DNA of 10,556 nucleotides, from positions 1 through 10,556 of the forward strand of contig CAZQEN010000283.1 in NCBI GenBank assembly GCA_964591605.1, read 5' to 3'. Source of the DNA: CAYLLT01 sp964591605 (GTDB lineage Bacteria > Planctomycetota > Phycisphaerae > UBA1845 > PWPN01). Of the stretch, positions 5,078 through 10,556 are shown in pieces. The translations under genes were made by a program, and so were the position numbers. Within the stretch, counting starts at the first letter, position 1. Each line of letters begins with the position of its first letter. The notes under the pieces are model-generated. The model was not told where the DNA came from. It saw only the letters and a program-made list of their open reading frames with translations, and ran no database searches.

Positions 5078-6088
5078 TTACATGGCGATCGAATCGGGCC
5101 GGTGTTCGAGCTGGTAACGGCGGATCTTGCGGTAGAGGCGGTGGCGCTCGATCTGGAGAAGCTGGGCGGCCCTGGCGCGGTTGCCCTTCGCGGCGCGCAG
5201 GGCCCGCGTGATGGCCAGGCGTTCGGCCGCCTCGAGGGTCAGGACCTGATCGCCGCCGAAGGAATCGGCCGGGCAGGCGGCGATTTGAACCGCTTCGGGC
5301 AGATCCATGCGGCGGATGAGCGAGCCGTCGCAGAACGCGCAGGCGTGCTCGATGGCGTTGGCCAGCTCCCGCACGTTGCCCGGCCAGTCGTAGGCCTCGA
5401 ACATCGCGGCCGCCTCATCGGACAGCACGCGCACCGGCTCCTGGTAGAGCGCGGCCTGCTGCTCGAGGAACCAGCGGGCCAGCGGAAGGATGTCGTCGCG
5501 CCGGGCACGCAGCGGCGGCACCGCCAGGCGCACGACGTTCAAGCGGTAATAGAGATCCTCGCGAAACGTGCCCGCCCGCACCATTTTCTGAAGGTCGCGG
5601 TGCGTGGCGGCGACGATGCGCACGTCGACGGGAATCGGCTCGACGCTGCCCAGCGGCACGACCGCGCCTTCCTGAATGCAGCGCAGCAGCTTGGCCTGGA
5701 TGTGCAGCGGCAGTTCGCCGATCTCGTCGAGGAAGAGCGTTCCACCGTCGGCCGCCCGGAAGAAACCGAGCGTCGGCTGCTCGGCGCCGGTGAACGCGCC
5801 GCGCATGTGGCCAAAGAGCTGCGACTCGAAGAGGGTGTCGCGCAGGGTCGTGCAGTCGACGGCCACAAACGGCCCGGCCGCCCGCGGGCTGGCCGCATGC
5901 ACCGCCCGCGCCACCATCTCCTTGCCGCTGCCGGATTCGCCGTGAATGAGAACCGTGTGGTCGCGCCGGCTCACCGCCTGAATGCGGACCTTCAGCTCCG
6001 CCATTCCGGGCGACGCCCCCACCAGTACACTCTCATCCCCACCCGTGTGACTGCGCGGCGCGCACGCCGCAAGCTGTGCTTTTCCCAT
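5078..6088 (-). CDS. Sigma-54-dependent transcriptional activator without a sensory domain (336 aa)
   Basis: An AAA+ enhancer-binding protein that uses ATP hydrolysis to open sigma-54 RNA polymerase promoters. Residues count from the ATG at 6088: Walker A GESGSGKE at 50-57, the sigma-54-contacting loop GAFTGA at 97-102, Walker B GGTLFLDE at 115-122, sensor I VRIVAATHRDL at 156-166, arginine-finger region FREDLYYRL at 175-183 and sensor II WPGNVREL at 235-242. A Fis-type helix-turn-helix occupies the last 45 residues (K-G-N-R-A-R-A-A-Q-L-L-Q-I-E-R). Only about 20 residues precede the AAA+ domain, so there is no receiver, PAS or GAF domain; the layout and length resemble PspF. An in-frame Met at 6172 was rejected because a sigma-70-type promoter (6129-6157) lies between the two, and no ribosome-binding site precedes it. 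Control must come from a partner protein or from expression level. Confidence 0.93.
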   Translation of the reverse strand: MGKAQLAACAPRSHTGGDESVLVGASPGMAELKVRIQAVSRRDHTVLIHGESGSGKEMVARAVHAASPRAAGPFVAVDCTTLRDTLFESQLFGHMRGAFTGAEQPTLGFFRAADGGTLFLDEIGELPLHIQAKLLRCIQEGAVVPLGSVEPIPVDVRIVAATHRDLQKMVRAGTFREDLYYRLNVVRLAVPPLRARRDDILPLARWFLEQQAALYQEPVRVLSDEAAAMFEAYDWPGNVRELANAIEHACAFCDGSLIRRMDLPEAVQIAACPADSFGGDQVLTLEAAERLAITRALRAAKGNRARAAQLLQIERHRLYRKIRRYQLEHRPDSIAM

Positions 6089-6128
6089 ATATTCCGGTCC
6101 GCCAACCCACTCTTGAAGTGACAATAAT

Positions 6129-6157
6129 ATAATCAGCGCAGATCCGGCCGCAGTCAA
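6129..6157 (-). promoter_or_regulatory. Sigma-70-type promoter of the sigma-54 activator gene
   Basis: On the minus strand, TTGACT (6157-6152, five of six matches to TTGACA) is followed after exactly 17 nt by GATTAT (6134-6129, four of six matches to TATAAT) in a locally AT-rich stretch. The start site would be near 6122, giving a leader of about 34 nt before the ATG at 6088. This supports 6088 as the true start. Confidence 0.55.
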
Positions 6158-6158
6158 G

Positions 6159-6206
6159 AAAAAACCGCCCATTTGAGCGTTTTATCGCGCCCAAATGCCC
6201 GGGCGG
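6159..6206 (-). terminator. Intrinsic terminator-like hairpin with T6 run upstream of the activator gene
   Basis: Read on the minus strand, CCGCC (6206-6202), a 4-nt bulge and CATTTG pair with CAAATG and GGCGG. A short inner GCG/CGC helix closes the loop, and TTTTTT (6164-6159) follows directly. It would insulate the activator promoter, whose -35 box starts at 6157, from minus-strand transcripts coming from the decayed module at 6887-7532. The bulge makes it imperfect. Confidence 0.4.
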
Positions 6207-6341
6207 AGCACCATACGATGATCGCGGGCCTCGGCCCGACCGCATGTCTGAAAAGGGTGCCCCATCCCATCGGGGGTACGTGTTCCGCGTCCAGGCCCCA
6301 GCCCTGGTGCCGTTTTCGGTATGAGAGTTTCGCCCTGGGTC

Positions 6342-6523
6342 GCGCTAGGCCCGGCATTCATGCCGGGTCACCGGGCGGCATCGAATTGCCGATGCTGGTT
6401 CGCCGGCATTCTCGTCCCGGCCTACGCCACAGGCCGGCGCTGAAGCAGGAAGAGAAGCCCGCTGGAAGCGGGCTCGAGGCCGACGGGACGCCCCGAACCC
6501 GGCCTGAAGGCCGGGCCTAGCGC
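6342..6523. repeat. 182-bp palindromic element with perfect 14-bp terminal inverted repeats
   Basis: GCGCTAGGCCCGGC at 6342-6355 is the exact reverse complement of GCCGGGCCTAGCGC at 6510-6523. Between them lie five perfect hairpins: CCCGGCAT/ATGCCGGG (6350-6367), GCATCG/CGATGC (6378-6395), CCGGCCT/AGGCCGG (6417-6437), AGCCCGCT-gga-AGCGGGCT (6456-6474) and CCCGGCCT/AGGCCGGG (6498-6515). It encodes no transposase and shows no obvious target-site duplication. It could be a REP/MITE-like element or a cluster of independently spreading palindromes. The GGA-loop hairpin mirrors the TCC-loop hairpins of the 234-bp array. Confidence 0.65.
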
Positions 6524-6558
6524 AGACAACCGAAACCGTGTCACCGAAAGAGGCCCTG

Positions 6559-6580
6559 GAGCCCGAAGCGCGAGCGAGGG
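6559..6580 (+). repeat. Interspersed repeat, copy 1 (GAGCCCGAAGCGC...GCGAGGG type)
   Basis: These 22 bp match the segment at 10029-10050 at 21 positions. The flanks also agree in part (an AGGCCCTGG motif upstream, and ACCCCTC downstream at both places). The identity, 3.5 kb apart in unrelated intergenic DNA, is beyond chance for this length. From memory, phrases of this kind recur in planctomycete intergenic regions. Confidence 0.7.
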
Positions 6581-6886
6581 GTTCGCGCGGTGGCACGCCC
6601 TTCCGGCCAGACCCCTCATTCAAGCCCTGCGCCCGCCGGGGAGTGGACGCGGCGATGCCTGCGGACTGCAATTCCTGCCCCCGCTCAGGGCCCCGCGGGT
6701 GGTGGTGTGCTCCGGTTCAAAGATGGCCAGCGAAAAACGAGGCTCCGGCGTCTTAAGGGCGGCGGTTCACGGTCGGAGTGGCGCAAAGGGGGAACAGTCG
6801 ACTCACCGGTCAGCCATGCGTTGAAATCCCCATGAGGTCGCAGCCCCGGGCAACCATGCACGGCTCGTCGGATCCTGAGAAATGCT

Positions 6887-7128
6887 TCACGTGCCCGGCA
6901 AAATGGGCTTCCGACATTTCTGGCTGGTCAATGGGGTGATTCCCTGGGAGATTTCGTATTCGACAAGCTCCTCAATCAGTTGGTTGCAGATGCATCCAAC
7001 GGTCGCAGCGACGCGGCGCGGACCGCCGGGGAACTGGATGGCCGGCTCTTCACTTTGGCGATCATCTCCTGAACGCCGGTGAGTTTTGACTGCGTCAAGC
7101 GATATTCACGCTGGCTGCCGATACTCAT
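6887..7128 (-). pseudogene. Frameshifted small partner gene of the decayed toxin-like module
   Basis: The ATG at 7128 overlaps the stop codon of the upstream gene as ATGA. Frame 0 reads MSIGSQREYRLTQSKLTGVQ onward for 50 residues and stops at 6976-6978. In the next frame the sequence continues with C-N-Q-L-I-E-E-L-V-E-Y-E-I-S-Q-G, ending at TGA 6887-6889. Together they resemble the short helical proteins beginning N-E-R-Q-Y-R-I-T-K and ending in a Glu-rich E-I-x-E-Y-E helix that often accompany toxins or DUF6932-type genes. A frameshift near 6976-6990 would explain the split, from mutation or sequencing error. If frame 0 is genuine, the product is simply a 50-aa protein. The family resemblance is from memory. 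Confidence 0.5.
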
Positions 7129-7532
7129 AACTGGATCTCCACGACACCCCGGCGTCGTCCGAAACGATCGACGGCAAATTGTAGCTGCAGGAACGCTTCA
7201 AGATCTTCCTCCAGTTCAAAAAGCAGGAGTTCGACGTAGGGGAACCCCTCTTCGATCTCTTCCGCTGCGGCAGAATCGACTGGGTAATCTCTGCCACACA
7301 GCAGCATGCAGTCTGCGTCGCTGGGTTCCGCCTTGTCGTCGACGAAACTACCATCGACCATAAATCGGGTGATTCCTGCTCGCCTCGCCGCAGCCACCGC
7401 CCAACCAGGCGATTCTGTGATCGCCCATCGCTACGCGGAGGGTCCACCCAGCCGGTGCAGGAGTTCCTCGTCACTTGCCAGATGAATCCCGGGTGGGAGT
7501 AATCCTTCGTCTGTGAAGGGCGGAATCGGCAT
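7125..7532 (-). pseudogene. DUF6932-like nucleotidyltransferase-fold gene with in-frame TAG
   Basis: The ATG at 7532 has GGAG 7 nt upstream. The reading begins M-P-I-P-P-F-T-D-E-G-L-L-P-P-G-I-H, the characteristic opening of proteins I know as DUF6932. Codon 34 is TAG (7431-7433). The same frame then continues without interruption for about 100 codons, including FMVDGSFVDDKAEPSDADCM. This G-S followed by D-x-D pattern is the active-site signature of nucleotidyltransferase-fold proteins, several of which act as toxins or antitoxins. The opening before the stop and the catalytic segment after it belong to one protein, so this is a nonsense-mutated gene; a base-calling error or internal re-initiation at a GTG (7397) are alternatives. 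The stop at 7125-7127 overlaps the start of the next gene by 4 bp. Confidence 0.7.
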
Positions 7533-8035
7533 GACAACTCCACATTATCCTCTTGGGCCAACCCGAACGCCAGCCGCTCAGGGCCGCGAGGGAGAGTGAC
7601 ACCCTGGGCGGACGGCGGGGGCCGCCGCCCACGGATTGTGTTGTGGACTTCCTCCCGCCGCGAGGGTGCATCCAGAATTCAGTGGCAGACAGGTGGCAGT
7701 CTGCATCCGCAATCGCCGATACAGATTGCCGGTGACTCACTCGCACGGGCAGCGAGTATCCCGATCAACATCGGGACCCATGCCACCCGGGAGACACGCC
7801 CCTGTGTTTCGGATGCACCCCCTCCGCGACGCCTGAGCGTCGAACTCGACCCATTCGATCGCTTTTCGGGTATAATCGGGGGCGAACTGATCTTCGTGAC
7901 GTTCCTCGGCGCCGTCGCTTGTCTGTCACCACCCTCCTCGGCGTCGGGTGACCCGCTGATGAAGCAGGGATTCTGCCAGGGTGTGCCCCTGACAAGAGAA
8001 GCACGCGCCATTTGTGCTCCGCAGGAGGTGATGCC
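7533..8035. other. 503-bp spacer upstream of both the decayed module and the plus-strand genes
   Basis: No convincing gene. It contains a consensus TATAAT on the plus strand (listed separately). It also holds short dyads: TCCCGAT-caac-ATCGGGA at 7759-7776, CGACGC-ctga-GCGTCG at 7827-7842 and a GC-rich hairpin around 7606-7630. Two weak GG-N10-GC matches to sigma-54 promoters occur at 7683-7698 (plus) and 7978-7962 (minus), but neither is placed close to a gene start. Confidence 0.5.
7871..7876 (+). promoter_or_regulatory. Candidate -10 box for the 8036-9966 gene pair
   Basis: A perfect TATAAT stands in otherwise GC-rich DNA 160 bp before the start at 8036. No good -35 is seen at 16-18 nt; the best is TCGACC at 7846-7851, four of six matches but with a 19-nt spacer. 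If used, the leader would be about 150 nt. Confidence 0.35.
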
Positions 8036-8650
8036 ATGCCGAGACGGGCCTGCATTGCACTCGTCATCGCTCTGACGGCATCCCACGCCGGGCGGGCGGC
8101 CATCGTCGACTTCTCCCAGTCGCTCTACCCGGTGTCGCCGGGCGGCTCGATCGAGGTCCCCATCGTTGTCGCCGGAAGCGAGCTCATCTCCGGTGCGATC
8201 GTCTTCGCCCAACTCGGGGACGGGGGTGCGGACCTGGGCGGCTCAGACACCGCTCCGCCTTTCCCGCGCTTCACGGATCTCATCATCGGCTCAGACAACC
8301 ACGTGTTCCCGGCGATCGCCCCGGTGGTGCCGCCGATCATTTCGCCTCTGTATGTGCTCGGGGACGTGAACAGCACGCCGATCGTTCGAGTCGCGAGCGG
8401 CATCCTGGCCGTCCTGGTGATCAGTGCGGTCGAAGCGGAACCCGGTCTGTACCCGCTGGTTCTGTCGAACCCGGGTGCGGGCCTCCAAACCGAGCTGATT
8501 CTCGCCGGCGGAGGAGGGCCCAGCCCCTCAGAGCTCGGCTCGACGAGTATCTGGGTGACGCCCGAGCCCCTCAGCGCCTTCCTCCTGGTGGCGGGCGCGG
8601 TTCTGATCGCTCGTCGGCGCAATTCGCGCCGTGTTCCAGATCGCTTCTGA
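8036..8650 (+). CDS. PEP-CTERM exported protein, possibly cohesin-like (204 aa)
   Basis: The ATG at 8036 lies 7 nt after a perfect AGGAGG (8023-8028); an in-frame ATG at 8012 would put that site inside the gene. Residues 1-20 are a signal peptide (M-P-R-R, hydrophobic core, H-A-G-R-A). The body begins V-D-F-S-Q, then V-S-P-G-G-S-I-E-V-P-I-V-V, and later reads ASGILAVLVISAVEAEPGLY before P-L-V-L-S-N. This beta-strand pattern resembles cohesin-type domains of exported planctomycete proteins; that is inference. The C-terminus WVTPEPLSAFLLVAGAVL followed by I-A-R-R-R is a PEP-CTERM sorting tail. It shares no clear motifs with the three tandem paralogues at 349-2394. The Tat-exported oxidoreductase gene begins 32 bp downstream, so the two are probably one operon. 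Confidence 0.88.
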   Translation: MPRRACIALVIALTASHAGRAAIVDFSQSLYPVSPGGSIEVPIVVAGSELISGAIVFAQLGDGGADLGGSDTAPPFPRFTDLIIGSDNHVFPAIAPVVPPIISPLYVLGDVNSTPIVRVASGILAVLVISAVEAEPGLYPLVLSNPGAGLQTELILAGGGGPSPSELGSTSIWVTPEPLSAFLLVAGAVLIARRRNSRRVPDRF

Positions 8651-8682
8651 CGTTTCCCTTCAACGCCCAAGGAGATTTGAAG

Positions 8683-9966
8683 ATGAAGAGCCCTCGGCAA
8701 CGCACGGACACCAGCCGACGACAGTTCGTCCAGATGGCCGGAGCGGCTGCGGCCCTGAGCGGGCTGGCCCGGCCGGCCGCGACCGCATCCGCACGCACGC
8801 TCGGCGCCAACGACCGGATCGGGGTCGGCCTGATCGGCTGCGGCGGGCGGGGGAACAATCACCTGGACCACATCGAGAAGATCAAGAGTACGGGCGGCAA
8901 GGTGGAGGTGACGGCCGTCTGCGACGTGTACCGGCCGCGGCTCGACAAGGCGGCGAAGGCCCGCAACGCCAGGGCCTACATGGACCATCGGGAGCTGCTC
9001 GCCGATCCGAACGTCGATGTGGTGGCCATCGCCACGCCGGATCACATTCACGGCTACCAGGTGATCGACGCCGTGCGGGCGGGAAAAGATGTGTACTGTG
9101 AGAAGCCGGTCACCCACTGGCGGCAATTCGAGCTCACGCGGCGGATGGCGGCGGAGGTCGAGCGCTCCGGCCGCATTTTCCAGGTCGGCACCCAGGGCAT
9201 GTCCGACCAATCCTGGCACCAGGCCCGCAAGCTGATCGCCGACGGCCTCATCGGCCAGCCCATCCACGCCGAGTGCGGCTACTTCCGCGTCGGCGACTGG
9301 GGCGAGCGCGGCATGCCCATCGACGATGTCAAAGCCAAACCCGGCCCCGATCTCAACTGGGAAGCGTTCCTCGGCGATGCCCCCCGGCGCGATTTCGACG
9401 TGAGCCGCTTCTTCCGCTGGCGGATGTACGAGGACTACTCAGGCGGGCCGGCCACCGACCTGTATCCGCACTCGCTGACGCCCGTGCTTTACATGCTCGG
9501 CCTCAAGTTCCCCGCCAGCGTCGTGGGCACGGGGGGCAAGCACCGCTACCAGGAGCGCGAGGTGCCCGACACGATGAACGTCCTGATCGAGTACCCCGAG
9601 AAGACCACCGTCGCCGTCCTGGGCACGCAGGGCAATGACTTCTTCGGCACGAGCGAGCACGGCTCCCCCGGCCGCAGTCCGATCATTCGCGGCTGGGACG
9701 GCACCCTCACGTTCCGCCCCAAAGAGATCGTGTTCACACCCACCCGCGGCTCGAAAAAAACCGAGCAGACCTTCCCGGTCGAGCAGGGGGAAGACACCGT
9801 GCGCTACTGGGAGGATTTCCTGTCCGCCTGCCGCACGCGCCAGCCGGTCGCGGCAAATGCCGCGCTGGCCCTGTGGGTGCAGACACCGATGCAGATGGCG
9901 TTCCAGGGGTGGCGCGCCGGCAAAGTGGCCCGCTTCGACCGGGAAAACCAGACGATCACGCTGTGA
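8683..9966 (+). CDS. Tat-exported Gfo/Idh/MocA family oxidoreductase (427 aa)
   Basis: An NAD(P)-dependent sugar or polyol dehydrogenase family protein. The ATG at 8683 has AAGGAG 8 nt upstream; a TTG two codons earlier is too close to that site. Residues 11-16 (S-R-R-Q-F-V) with the Ala-rich stretch to about residue 37 form a twin-arginine signal, so the protein should be exported folded, with cofactor bound. The Rossmann motif is GLIGCGGRG (49-57), Asp81 follows the second strand (TAVCD), TPDHIH lies at 118-123 and the family-defining EKP at 140-142. GGPATDLYPHSLTPVLYMLG carries the usual Asp/His pair of the C-terminal substrate domain. Length fits the family. Tat-tagged members are greatly expanded in Planctomycetota and Verrucomicrobiota, where they are linked with polysaccharide use. 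The exact substrate cannot be told. It is probably cotranscribed with the PEP-CTERM gene upstream. Confidence 0.93.
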   Translation: MKSPRQRTDTSRRQFVQMAGAAAALSGLARPAATASARTLGANDRIGVGLIGCGGRGNNHLDHIEKIKSTGGKVEVTAVCDVYRPRLDKAAKARNARAYMDHRELLADPNVDVVAIATPDHIHGYQVIDAVRAGKDVYCEKPVTHWRQFELTRRMAAEVERSGRIFQVGTQGMSDQSWHQARKLIADGLIGQPIHAECGYFRVGDWGERGMPIDDVKAKPGPDLNWEAFLGDAPRRDFDVSRFFRWRMYEDYSGGPATDLYPHSLTPVLYMLGLKFPASVVGTGGKHRYQEREVPDTMNVLIEYPEKTTVAVLGTQGNDFFGTSEHGSPGRSPIIRGWDGTLTFRPKEIVFTPTRGSKKTEQTFPVEQGEDTVRYWEDFLSACRTRQPVAANAALALWVQTPMQMAFQGWRAGKVARFDRENQTITL

Positions 9967-10028
9967 GCAGCGAAAAAGGCCCTGGCAGCGGCGTCCCGCC
10001 GGTGCATCTTGAACGTCCGCCCCCAATA

Positions 10029-10050
10029 GAGCCCGAAGCGCCAGCGAGGG
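10029..10050 (+). repeat. Interspersed repeat, copy 2
   Basis: Matches 6559-6580 at 21 of 22 positions, in the same orientation, and is likewise followed by an ACCCCTC motif (about 10063-10070). It lies in the 139-bp spacer between two convergent genes, the oxidoreductase and pcm. No T-run is present, so it does not look like a classical terminator for either. Confidence 0.7.
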
Positions 10051-10105
10051 TTTCTCCGCGCCAACCCCTCGAACCTCCACCGCTCTCCCCGCGCCCCCGC
10101 GGGCC

Positions 10106-10556
10106 TCATTGGCGCTGCGGCTCGCCCGTCATGGGCACGAACCGCACCAGCGTGATGGTTTTCACCTCGCGCCGGCCGTCGGGCGTCTTGTGCACCACCG
10201 CGAGCTCCTGAATGGCTGCGGCCGGACCCAGCGGGATGACGATCCGTCCGCCCGGCCGGAGCTGCTCCCACAGCGGGGTGGGCACCTGGTCCACCGCGCA
10301 CGTCACGATGATCGCATCGAACGGCGCGGCCTCCGGCAAGCCGCGGTAGCCGTCGCCCGTCCGCGTGTGCACTTCCTCATATCCCTGTTCGCGCAGAACC
10401 CCCTGCGCCCGCCGGGCGAGCGGCTCCACGATTTCGATCGTATATACGTGCGGCGTGAAGTGCGCCAGCACCGCCGCCTGATAGCCCGAGCCGGTGCCGA
10501 TCTCGAGAACCTTCGCCTCGCTCGTCAACTGGAGCGCTTCGGTCATCAGGGCCACG
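10106..10556 (-). CDS. pcm: Protein-L-isoaspartate O-methyltransferase, C-terminal part (cut by the window edge)
   Basis: This enzyme transfers a methyl group from S-adenosylmethionine to isoaspartyl residues of damaged proteins, starting their repair in the cytoplasm. The visible 150 codons begin V-A-L-M-T-E-A-L, the segment that follows the substrate-binding S-Q-P in the family. Next come SAM motif I VLEIGTGSGYQAAVLA, the acidic strand end YTIEIVEPL, GDGYRGL, the post-I strand FDAIIVTCA with P-T-P-L, and motif III LRPGGRIVIPLG. The family is normally about 210-230 residues, so roughly 65-75 N-terminal residues lie beyond the right edge. The GTG at 10555 is therefore an internal Val and not a start. 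It is convergent with the oxidoreductase gene and probably unrelated to it in function. Confidence 0.93.
   Translation of the reverse strand, partial: VALMTEALQLTSEAKVLEIGTGSGYQAAVLAHFTPHVYTIEIVEPLARRAQGVLREQGYEEVHTRTGDGYRGLPEAAPFDAIIVTCAVDQVPTPLWEQLRPGGRIVIPLGPAAAIQELAVVHKTPDGRREVKTITLVRFVPMTGEPQRQ

Larger units (their letters stand above)
6207..6886. other. 680-bp gene-free stretch with palindromic and interspersed repeats
   Basis: No supportable gene on either strand: open frames are short, arginine-rich and without ribosome-binding sites. The stretch holds a 182-bp hairpin-rich element (6342-6523) and one copy of an interspersed repeat (6559-6580). The remainder, 6207-6341 and about 6630-6886, shows nothing I can name. 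Confidence 0.6.

Noticed and set aside
5054..6121. 355-codon plus-strand open frame
   Set aside because: It is antisense to the sigma-54 activator, whose Walker, GAFTGA and helix-turn-helix motifs are unambiguous.
6089..6172. 28-codon N-terminal extension of the activator from an upstream ATG
   Set aside because: No ribosome-binding site precedes 6172, and the stretch contains a TTGACT-17-GATTAT promoter just upstream of the ATG at 6088.
6592..6606. TGGCACG motif on the plus strand
   Set aside because: The -24 half is perfect but no GC occurs 10 nt after GG, so it is not a -24/-12 promoter, and no gene follows.
7431..7433. TAG as a recoded amino acid (pyrrolysine or amber suppression)
   Set aside because: No suppressor tRNA or recoding element is visible, and the partner gene also looks broken, so simple decay or a sequencing error is more likely.
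7544..7549. GATAAT on the minus strand as the -10 box of the decayed module
   Set aside because: It would start transcription about 5 nt before the ATG, inside the ribosome-binding site, and has no matching -35.
7683..7698. Sigma-54-like match TGGCAGACAGGTGGCA on the plus strand
   Set aside because: GG-N10-GC spacing is right, but three consensus positions are off and it lies about 340 bp from the nearest gene start. A similar minus-strand match at 7978-7962 faces no gene start either.
8125..9267. 380-codon minus-strand open frame
   Set aside because: It is antisense to the PEP-CTERM gene and to the oxidoreductase, both supported by motifs. High GC content lengthens such antisense frames.

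Overview
The window looks like chromosomal DNA from a GC-rich member of the Planctomycetota, possibly of the Phycisphaerae type. The evidence is five proteins ending in PEP-CTERM sorting tails (Pro-Glu-Pro, hydrophobic stretch, Arg-rich end) plus a truncated sixth gene paralogous to one of them, a Tat-exported Gfo/Idh/MocA oxidoreductase, a sigma-54 activator, and intergenic DNA full of small GC-rich palindromes. A run of exactly 100 N (3795-3894) shows this is a scaffold from a draft or metagenomic assembly. The phylum call is an inference from gene content. No rRNA or tRNA gene was seen.

Region 1 (1-3362, minus strand) is a tight run of exported proteins that reads from 3362 down to 1. It has a 323-aa protein with an N-G-S-F-E motif, then three tandem 202-222-aa paralogues that I cannot assign to a described family, then the truncated start of a second N-G-S-F-E protein. 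Gaps are 51-75 bp, with one 4-bp ATGA overlap. All complete members end in PEP-CTERM tails, so they are probably exported and then processed by an exosortase encoded elsewhere. A terminator-like hairpin lies in the leader (3417-3466).

Region 2 (3506-about 4180) is a 234-bp tandem repeat made of hairpins and broken by the scaffold gap. It reaches into the 3' end of the next gene.

Region 3 (4158-6206, minus strand) looks like a regulatory unit. It contains a sigma-54 enhancer-binding protein with no sensory domain (5078-6088) and its own sigma-70-type promoter. A 450-bp dyad-rich spacer follows, containing a near-consensus -24/-12 sigma-54 promoter. That promoter faces a small receiver-like protein lacking all phosphorylation residues (4158-4628). 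Sigma-54 activators (PrsR) control PEP-CTERM genes in other bacteria, so this unit may regulate the surface proteins next to it. That link is inference.

Region 4 (6207-8035) is mostly gene-poor. It holds a 182-bp element bounded by perfect 14-bp inverted repeats and packed with hairpins, a copy of an interspersed repeat, and a decayed two-gene module resembling a nucleotidyltransferase-type toxin with its partner. One gene has an in-frame TAG and the other a probable frameshift.

Region 5 (8036-10556) has a further PEP-CTERM protein and, 32 bp downstream on the plus strand, the Tat-exported oxidoreductase. A second copy of the interspersed repeat follows. The 3' part of a protein-L-isoaspartate O-methyltransferase gene (pcm) on the minus strand runs off the right edge.
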